Shown here piece after piece: positions 36,142 to 41,674 of a stretch of 41,674 nucleotides of DNA; the stretch's first letter is position 1, and every line of letters starts with the position of its first letter. Origin of the DNA: Pollutimonas bauzanensis (lineage in GTDB: Bacteria; Pseudomonadota; Gammaproteobacteria; Burkholderiales; Burkholderiaceae_B). Position numbers and translations under genes: made by a program. The notes under the pieces are model-generated. The model did not search any database. It saw nothing but the letters and a program-made list of their open reading frames with translations, and was not told the origin of the DNA. The DNA lies in NCBI RefSeq assembly GCF_900129885.1, contig NZ_FQXE01000024.1:1-41674 (forward strand), read 5' to 3'.

Positions 36142-37475
36142 TGTCGGGCGAATTGAGCAACGCCATGGTTTCCAGCCAAAGCGAAACGGCCGGGCGCGAC
36201 GCCCACCAGGCCATAGACCTGCAGTACGCCCGGGGCTCGCGGCTATTGCTGTGGGTGGCGCTGCTGGCGGTGATCGCGCTGATGGGCTGGGCGTCATGGG
36301 GCAGCATAGACGAAGTGGTGCGCGGCGAAGGCAAGGTGGTGCCCTCGCGCCAGGTGCAGATCATACAAAGCCTGGACGGCGGCATAGTCGAACAAATCCT
36401 GGTCAGGCCGGGCCAGTCGGTCGAGGTCGGCGAGGTTCTGTTGCGCATCGACCCGACCCGCTATTCCTCGTCGCTGGGCGAGAACCATGCGGAATTCATG
36501 GCGCTGACAGCCAAAGCGGCGCGGCTCGAAGCGCTGGCCAGCGGCGAGCTGTTCAAAGCTCCCGAGGAGGTGGTGGCGGAATCCCCGCAAATCGTCGAAA
36601 TGGAACGCCGCGTATGGGAAACCCGCACCCAGGAACTGAACGCCGCGGTCAAGCAGGCCCAGGACCAGCGCAACCAGCGCCAGCAGGAATTGCGCGAAAC
36701 CCAGGCCAACCGCGACCAGGCCTCGTCCAGCTGCGGGCTGACCTCGCAGGAACTGCAGCTGACCCGCCCGCTGCTGAAAAGCGGCGCGGTGTCCGAAGTG
36801 GATCTGCTGCGCCTGCAGCGCGACGTGGGCCGCTATTGCGGCGAAGCCAAGGCGGCGGGGGCGCAGCTCGATCGCATACGCGCAGCCATACAGGAAGCCG
36901 ACAGCAAGATAGAAGAGGCGGAACTGACCATACGCAACCAGGCGCGCGTGGAATTGTCGGAAGTGCGCTCCAAGCTGTCCACCCTGCGCCAGGGGCAATT
37001 GGCCCTAGCCGACCGGGTCAAGCTGGCCGACGTGCGCTCGCCGGTGCGCGGCACCGTAAAGACCCTGATGGCCAATACCGTGGGCGGAGTGGTGCAGCCT
37101 GGCAAAGACATACTGGAAATCGTGCCGACCGATGATTCCTTGCTGCTGGAAGTGCGCATCAACCCGCGCGATATCGGTTTCCTGTACCCGGGCCAGAAAG
37201 CCGAAGTCAAGTTCACCGCCTACGATTTCGCCATCTACGGCGGCCTGGCCGGCAAGGTCGAGCAAATTGGGGCCGACACGATTACCGATGAAAAAGGCAA
37301 TTCGTTCTACGTCGTCAAAGTAAGGACCGAACGCGCTTATGTCGGGGACGACGCCCGGCCCATCCTTCCCGGCATGGTATCCGAAGTGCATATATTGACC
37401 GGGAAACGTACGGTAATGCAGTACTTGCTGAAGCCGGTGTTACGAGCGAAATCCAACGCATTTACTGAACGCTGA
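36138..37475 (+). CDS. lapC: HlyD-family membrane fusion protein (LapC-like)
   Basis: This periplasmic adaptor links the ABC transporter with the TolC duct. It has a short cytoplasmic N-terminus, one membrane helix (about residues 36-56, LLLWVALLAVIALMGWASWG), then the lipoyl half-motif GEGKVVPSRQVQIIQSLDGG and a long helical hairpin (about 140-280). The beta-barrel part carries DVRSPVRGTVKTLMANTVGG, and the characteristic HlyD end is YVGDDARPILPGMVSEVHI. The product is 445 residues. The start overlaps the lapB stop by four bases. Confidence 0.94.
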   Translation: MMSGELSNAMVSSQSETAGRDAHQAIDLQYARGSRLLLWVALLAVIALMGWASWGSIDEVVRGEGKVVPSRQVQIIQSLDGGIVEQILVRPGQSVEVGEVLLRIDPTRYSSSLGENHAEFMALTAKAARLEALASGELFKAPEEVVAESPQIVEMERRVWETRTQELNAAVKQAQDQRNQRQQELRETQANRDQASSSCGLTSQELQLTRPLLKSGAVSEVDLLRLQRDVGRYCGEAKAAGAQLDRIRAAIQEADSKIEEAELTIRNQARVELSEVRSKLSTLRQGQLALADRVKLADVRSPVRGTVKTLMANTVGGVVQPGKDILEIVPTDDSLLLEVRINPRDIGFLYPGQKAEVKFTAYDFAIYGGLAGKVEQIGADTITDEKGNSFYVVKVRTERAYVGDDARPILPGMVSEVHILTGKRTVMQYLLKPVLRAKSNAFTER

Positions 37476-37492
37476 CGGGGTAGAGGGAAGAT

Positions 37493-38113
37493 ATGCAAGC
37501 AGGTTCTGTATTGTTGATGACTCACGATGATTCCTTATGGCAGCACTGGCGCCAGTTGGACCAGGCCGCGTGGCTGCCCGCCCGCGGCCAGACCCTGCAG
37601 GACCTGTCGCGCTGGCGCGAACAGGGCCGCTCCCTGGTCGTGATTGACGCCGGCATGCCTCGCCTGCCCGCCTGGAACGACGCTTCGTGGTCCGACTATA
37701 TGCGCGACCTGAAAGTGGTGGTCGCCAGCATGCGCACCAGCGATGAAGAGGGCAAGCAGGCCCTCGCCGCCGGCGCCAGCGGCTACATACACGCCTACAG
37801 CCCGGCCCAGAGCCTCAATACCATCCTGCAAAGCGTGGTCGCGGGCAATGTCTGGCTCGGCTCCACCCTGCTGGCGCGCCTGCTGCGTGAAATCGACCAG
37901 CGCATGCCCCGGCAGGGCAACTGGGACGCGGGGCTGACCAATCGCGAAAAAGAAGTCGCCCAACGCGCCGCCATCGGCCACAGCAACCAGGCCATCGCCG
38001 ACTCCCTGAACATCAGCGAACGCACCGTGCGCGCGCATTTGTCCGCGGTATTCGAAAAGCTGGGCGTCAACGACCGCCTGCTGCTGGCCCTGAAGGTGCA
38101 TGGCATCAACTGA
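37493..38113 (+). CDS. LuxR/NarL-type response-regulator-like transcription factor
   Basis: This 206-residue regulator has a receiver-like N-terminal domain and a LuxR-type helix-turn-helix (about residues 145-200, LTNREKEVAQRAAIGHSNQAIADSL then ISERTVRAHLSAVFEKL). The receiver keeps an Asp at the usual phosphorylation position (Asp52 in VVIDAGMP) and an acidic pair (Asp12, Asp13). The conserved lysine after strand 5 seems missing: that region reads GASGYIHAYSPAQS. Phosphorylation may thus be altered or absent. It lies 17 bases after lapC, so it is probably in the operon, and it likely controls the secretion operon or the adhesin. No sensor kinase gene is nearby. Confidence 0.87.
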   Translation: MQAGSVLLMTHDDSLWQHWRQLDQAAWLPARGQTLQDLSRWREQGRSLVVIDAGMPRLPAWNDASWSDYMRDLKVVVASMRTSDEEGKQALAAGASGYIHAYSPAQSLNTILQSVVAGNVWLGSTLLARLLREIDQRMPRQGNWDAGLTNREKEVAQRAAIGHSNQAIADSLNISERTVRAHLSAVFEKLGVNDRLLLALKVHGIN

Positions 38114-38159
38114 CGGTGAAGTGCTTTAGGTCGGGGAACGCTTCATATAAGAAGAGCTG

Positions 38160-38525
38160 TTACTGCGATCCGTTATTCGCGTCGCCGCGTATGCTAGCCA
38201 GTTGGCTCAACAATTCATGCAAGGCTGTTTGTACTGTATCCCAGACGACGTCAAGGTTGATGTCGAAGTATCCGTGCGCAATGCGGTTGCGCATTCCACG
38301 CATGCTTCGCCATGGCACCTCACCATGCTGTTCGGCAAAGTCGGGATGACGCTCCACTACCTTGGCTGCTGCTTCGCCGATGATGATAAGGCTCATGACC
38401 ACGGCCTGCTGGGTGCGCTTGTCAGCAAGAAAAGCCTCTTTGCTCAAGCCTTTGATGAAGCCGCAGGCATCCATCGCGGCCTGCTGCATATGATCCAGGT
38501 AGTCGGACAGGCGGCTTTCATTCAT
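38160..38525 (-). CDS. hepT: HepT-type RNase toxin (DUF86/HEPN)
   Basis: This HEPN-domain toxin belongs to the MntA-HepT family; members cleave RNA. The hallmark RX4HXY is exact: Arg79, His84 and Tyr86 in RNRIAHGYF. The rest, with LSDYLDHMQQAAMDACGFI and AVVMSLIIIGEAAAKVVE, fits the helical fold. The product is 121 residues. It overlaps the antitoxin gene by four bases, in the order antitoxin then toxin on the minus strand. In studied relatives MntA adds AMP residues to a tyrosine of HepT to silence it; Tyr86 would be the target here. It sits between the adhesin regulator and the adhesin gene, opposed to both. Confidence 0.9.
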   Translation of the reverse strand: MNESRLSDYLDHMQQAAMDACGFIKGLSKEAFLADKRTQQAVVMSLIIIGEAAAKVVERHPDFAEQHGEVPWRSMRGMRNRIAHGYFDINLDVVWDTVQTALHELLSQLASIRGDANNGSQ

Positions 38526-38812
38526 ACCGGCCGAGCCTCTGAAAGAACTCGGGCGCGGAATTTCGGCGGTAAATCGGAAGGCGTCAACAGATCCACACGG
38601 ACGCCAAGCAGGTCTTCAAGTTCGACTTGTAAGCCGCCAAGATCGAACAACGTTGCCCCGGGAAGCGCGTCTACCAAGAGATCAAGATCGCTACCGTCAT
38701 CGTCAGTGCCGTGCAGGACCGATCCGAAGACACGGGGATTGGCCGTGTGAAAACGGCGAGCGGCCTCGCGCACGGCGCGCCGCTTGAGATCGAGCGCAAT
38801 AGATGGTTTCAC
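38522..38812 (-). CDS. mntA: MntA-type nucleotidyltransferase antitoxin
   Basis: This minimal nucleotidyltransferase is the partner of HepT. The motif GSX10DXD is exact: Gly30-Ser31, then Asp42 and Asp44 (FGSVLHGT...SDLDLLVD), giving the metal-binding site. The product is 96 residues. It begins the minus-strand pair, and its stop overlaps the toxin start (ATGA), typical of co-translated toxin-antitoxin units. The unrelated strand and neighbours suggest it entered the locus separately from the secretion genes. Confidence 0.9.
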   Translation of the reverse strand: MKPSIALDLKRRAVREAARRFHTANPRVFGSVLHGTDDDGSDLDLLVDALPGATLFDLGGLQVELEDLLGVRVDLLTPSDLPPKFRARVLSEARPV

Positions 38813-38982
38813 AGGCGACCCTCACGACATAATCCGTTTCCATAGTAGCAGACCACCGGAGATGTCCGGACCATAATCCGCTTCCTCCGCTGCGCCTTAC
38901 CTTGCTGACTATTAACAATAGTAAATAAACGCACAAAATCCTTCATACCTGTCGTCGCCGCCAATAGCCCGGTCCGCGAATG

Positions 38983-39012
38983 TTACTTAAGATTCGTCTA
39001 ACTTTTTAATAA
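38983..39012 (+). promoter_or_regulatory. Candidate promoter of the adhesin gene
   Basis: TTACTT (38983-38988) and TAATAA (39007-39012) are 18 bases apart in an AT-rich patch between mntA and the adhesin. The -35 is weak, so an activator such as the nearby LuxR-type protein may be required. No other gene is visible in 38813-39082. Confidence 0.35.
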
Positions 39013-39082
39013 TGCGTCGTTTTGTTACTCAAGCCGGACGCCGCAAACTTATCCAATATCCTCTCCGGGAGCTACACCGAAC

Positions 39083-41674
39083 ATGGCTGCTACTACTTCT
39101 CTCGTTACCCAAATCACTGGTCAAGCCTGGGTCCGCGGCGCGGATGGTTCCCTGACGCCTCTGCATCAAGGCATGCGCGTGCCGGTCGACGCCGACATTG
39201 TCACGGCCACGGGCGCCAGCGTCCAGTTGCAAGCCGACGGCGTCCCCCCGCTGACCATAGGCGAGAACCGCGATGTCCAGCTCAGCGCCGATACCGTCCA
39301 GCCCGATGTCGACCCCTCCACGGCAGCCGTGGCCCCGCCCGCCGATCCCGATGTGGCCCAGGTCCTGGCCGCGCTGAACGCCGGCGACGATCCCTTGGCT
39401 GAACTCGATCCCACCGCCGCTGTCCTGCAGGGCGGCGCCGGCGGTGACGGCGGCAGCAGCTTCACGCGCCTGGTCAGCATCGTCGAAACCACCAATCCGC
39501 TGGGCTTGGAGTACCCGCGTCCGGGAACGCCGGCGGTGGAAGATGTGCGCCTGGCCGGCACGGGTGGCGGCGAGTCCGACCAATTGCCCGCCCCCACGCT
39601 GGCGATCGCCGACGGCAACGGCATCGAGGCGGGGCAGCTTACGATAGCCGAGGATGCGTCGGAATCGGCTCCGGGCAGCTTCACCATCAGCGCGCCCGCG
39701 GGCCTGGCCTTCGTGACGATAGGCGACACCACCCTTAGCGCGGCCCAACTCGGCAACGTAGGCAATGCGCCAGTCACCATACAGACCGCCAACGGTCAAA
39801 TCACGCTTACCGGTTTCGATGCCGCAACCGGCACGGTCACCTATGAATACACCGTCGGCGGCGCGCAGGATCACTCCGCGGGCGATGATACGGTCGTGGA
39901 TACCGTGGCCATTACCGTTACCGACAGCACCGGCCGCCAAGTGACCGACAACCTTGGCGTTCATATTACGGATACCAATCCCATGGCCGCGAGCGAAGAC
40001 GGCGGCCAGCTCGTCGAGGACAGCCAGCAGGCGGGCGAGATTTCCGGCAATGTACTGGATAACGACACCGTCTTTGATGGCCCGGGTTCAGTCAGCTGGA
40101 ACAACCCGGTCAATGCCGAGGTTTTGAGCCGGCTTGAACAATTCGGCACCATCACCTTGGGCGCCGATGGGAAATGGACATTCACGCTGGACAACAGCAA
40201 GCCAGCCGTGCAGGCGCTTGCCGAAGGTCAGGAAGTTGATTTCGAGATTTCCTATACCGTAACCGACAGCGATGGCGACACGGCCAGCGCGACGCTGACT
40301 TTCAAGGTTGTCGGGACCAACGATGCGCCGACCATTACCTCTGCCGACCAGGCCGCTACGGTGACTGAGCTGGTTGATCTGGTTGATGGCGAGAACACAA
40401 CGGTGCATGAAGCGGGCGGCGCGGTAACGTTTGCCGACGTGGACCTGACCGACACCCACACGGCAACGGTTGCCGCCAGGGCCGAAGGCTACGTGGGTAC
40501 GCTGACGCTGGGCGCGGTGGACCAGGCCGGCAACAGCGTGGGCTGGACCTTCCAGGTCTCCGACGGCGTGCTCGATTCCCTGGCCGAGGGCCAGACGCTG
40601 ACTCAATCCTACGATGTGACGATTGCCGATGGCAATGGCGGCAGCGCTACGCAGACCGTGACGATCACGATCGTGGGTACGAATGATGCGCCGACCATTA
40701 CCTCTGCTGACCAGGCCGCTACGGTGACTGAGCTGGGTGATCTGGTCGATGGCGAGAACACAACGGTGCATGAAGCGGGTGGCGCGGTAACGTTTGCCGA
40801 CGTGGACCTGACCGACACCCATACGGCAACGGTTGCCGCCAGGGCCGAAGGCTACGTGGGTACGCTGACGCTGGGCGCGGTGGACCAGACCGGCAACAGC
40901 GTGGGCTGGACCTTCCAGGTCTCCGACGGCGTGCTCGATTCCCTGGCCGAGGGCCAGACGCTGACTCAGTCCTACGATGTGACGATTACCGATGGCAATG
41001 GCGGCAACGCCACGCAGACCGTGACAGTTACGATCGTGGGTACGAATGATGTGCCTACGATTACCTCCACAACTCAGTCCGCCACCATTACCGAAGTCGC
41101 CGATAACGCAGTCGGCGAGAACACGACGGTGCATGAAGCGGGCGGCGCGGTGACGTTTGCCGACGTGGACCTGGCCGACACCCATACGGCGACGGCAAGC
41201 GCCAAGGGCGAAGACTACGTGGGTACGCTGACGCTGGGCGCGGTGGATCAGGCCGGCAACAGCGTGGGCTGGACCTTCCAGGTCGCCGACGGCGCGCTCG
41301 ATTCCCTGGCCGAGGGCCAGACGCTGACCCAGTCCTACGATGTGACGATTGCTGACGGCAATGGCGGCAGCGCCACGCAGACCGTGACGATCACGATCGT
41401 GGGTACCAACGATGCGCCGACCATCACCTTCGCTAACGACGGCACGGTTGCGGTTTCCGAAGAAGGTTTGAACCGCTACCTGTTACGCCCCGATGGTATT
41501 CCCGATGGCGCACCGGATTCCGACACGACCAACTCCACCAAGGCCAGCGGCGCTTTCCAGGTCAACGATGTGGATCATAGCTCCGTGCTGGCGGTAAAGC
41601 TGGGTATTCCGGTCGATGCATTGACGTCTGACGGCAAGCCAGTCACCTGGACCTTGTCGCAAGACGGAAAAACA
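39083..41674 (+). CDS. Giant LapA/RTX-type adhesin, N-terminal part (runs off the window)
   Basis: The frame stays open for 864 codons to the window end with no stop. The N-terminal ~140 residues fit a LapA retention module: QITGQAWVRGADGSLTPLHQ, ADIVTATGASVQLQADG and the LTIGENRDVQL strand. An acidic linker and the site TAAV (111-114) follow, then Gly-rich GGAGGDGGSSFTRLVSIVE. This module is thought to jam in the TolC-like pore and keep the adhesin on the surface. Next come a cadherin/VCBS-like domain and three tandem 121-residue repeats (GTNDAPTITS...). There is no N-terminal signal peptide, as expected for type I export. GGGAG (39067-39071) is the probable ribosome-binding site. The 3' end, where RTX calcium repeats and the secretion signal should be, is not in view. 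Confidence 0.88.
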   Translation, partial: MAATTSLVTQITGQAWVRGADGSLTPLHQGMRVPVDADIVTATGASVQLQADGVPPLTIGENRDVQLSADTVQPDVDPSTAAVAPPADPDVAQVLAALNAGDDPLAELDPTAAVLQGGAGGDGGSSFTRLVSIVETTNPLGLEYPRPGTPAVEDVRLAGTGGGESDQLPAPTLAIADGNGIEAGQLTIAEDASESAPGSFTISAPAGLAFVTIGDTTLSAAQLGNVGNAPVTIQTANGQITLTGFDAATGTVTYEYTVGGAQDHSAGDDTVVDTVAITVTDSTGRQVTDNLGVHITDTNPMAASEDGGQLVEDSQQAGEISGNVLDNDTVFDGPGSVSWNNPVNAEVLSRLEQFGTITLGADGKWTFTLDNSKPAVQALAEGQEVDFEISYTVTDSDGDTASATLTFKVVGTNDAPTITSADQAATVTELVDLVDGENTTVHEAGGAVTFADVDLTDTHTATVAARAEGYVGTLTLGAVDQAGNSVGWTFQVSDGVLDSLAEGQTLTQSYDVTIADGNGGSATQTVTITIVGTNDAPTITSADQAATVTELGDLVDGENTTVHEAGGAVTFADVDLTDTHTATVAARAEGYVGTLTLGAVDQTGNSVGWTFQVSDGVLDSLAEGQTLTQSYDVTITDGNGGNATQTVTVTIVGTNDVPTITSTTQSATITEVADNAVGENTTVHEAGGAVTFADVDLADTHTATASAKGEDYVGTLTLGAVDQAGNSVGWTFQVADGALDSLAEGQTLTQSYDVTIADGNGGSATQTVTITIVGTNDAPTITFANDGTVAVSEEGLNRYLLRPDGIPDGAPDSDTTNSTKASGAFQVNDVDHSSVLAVKLGIPVDALTSDGKPVTWTLSQDGKT
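40313..41401 (+). repeat. Three tandem 363-base repeats in the adhesin
   Basis: Units start at 40313, 40676 and 41039, each exactly 363 bases (121 codons), opening with Gly-Thr-Asn-Asp. The first two are almost identical in DNA; the third differs mostly in its first ~70 bases and around codons for ASAKGED. A further unit opening begins at 41402 but diverges soon after. They encode VCBS-type Ig-like domains. Such repeats expand and contract by recombination. Confidence 0.93.

Noticed and set aside
33757-36297. 846-codon minus-strand open frame opposite the ABC transporter gene
   Set aside because: It is a GC-driven shadow of lapB: low-complexity Gln/His/Asp-rich product, no recognisable domain, and the plus-strand ABC motifs are intact.
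38703-38936. 77-codon minus-strand frame overlapping mntA
   Set aside because: It overlaps the well-supported antitoxin gene in another frame and has no recognisable features.
40088-41185. 365-codon open frame on the minus strand inside the adhesin
   Set aside because: It mirrors the repeats of the adhesin frame, is itself repetitive and His/Arg-rich, and has no ribosome-binding site. The plus-strand frame has clear adhesin domains.

Overview
The window looks like a chromosomal segment of a high-GC betaproteobacterium of the Burkholderiales, most likely the Alcaligenaceae (Bordetella/Achromobacter/Pusillimonas type). This rests on the EF-Tu and ribosomal protein sequences, a TctC/Bug solute-binding protein, and the general GC-rich coding style. 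I ran no database search, so the family-level placement is inference.

Region 1 (2-14200) is an interrupted S10 ribosomal cluster. tuf and rpsJ come first and end at a strong intrinsic terminator. About 7.8 kb of unrelated genes follow: a fused binding-protein/permease plus ATPase for a quaternary-amine osmolyte, a glyoxalase I, a Tat-exported GMC dehydrogenase pair, a ribbon-helix-helix protein, and a convergent guanine deaminase. The cluster then resumes from its own upstream region as rplC-rplD-rplW-rplB-rpsS-rplV-rpsC-rplP-rpmC-rpsQ and stops at a second strong terminator. The spc genes (rplN onwards) do not follow.

Region 2 (14244-18318) is a small acid/CoA cluster: a TctC-type binding protein, a class III CoA-transferase and an enoyl-CoA hydratase-like protein. 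A LysR regulator lies convergent to them.

Region 3 (28960 down to 18341, all minus strand) is a nearly continuous fatty-acid uptake and beta-oxidation unit: PsrA-like TetR repressor, FadE, thiolase, FadB/FadJ-like protein, FadL, DUF4442 thioesterase-like protein, chalcone-isomerase-like protein and FadD. Most joints overlap or are about 20 bases apart. A PsrA-type operator lies directly in front of the repressor gene. Upstream on the same strand are an outer-membrane barrel protein and an aldehyde dehydrogenase, separated by strong hairpins.

Region 4 (31785 to the end) is a biofilm-adhesin locus: a promoter, a roughly 420-base leader that folds into many hairpins, a TolC-like protein, a small acidic protein, a LapB-like ABC transporter, a LapC/HlyD adaptor and a LuxR-type regulator. 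A mntA-hepT toxin-antitoxin pair on the opposite strand follows. Last comes the 5' end of a giant adhesin with a LapA-type retention module, a TAAV site fitting LapG-type proteolysis, and three exact-length 363-base repeats. The adhesin gene runs off the window. The transporter would export the adhesin, and the retention module would hold it in the outer-membrane pore. No lapD or lapG homologue is visible.
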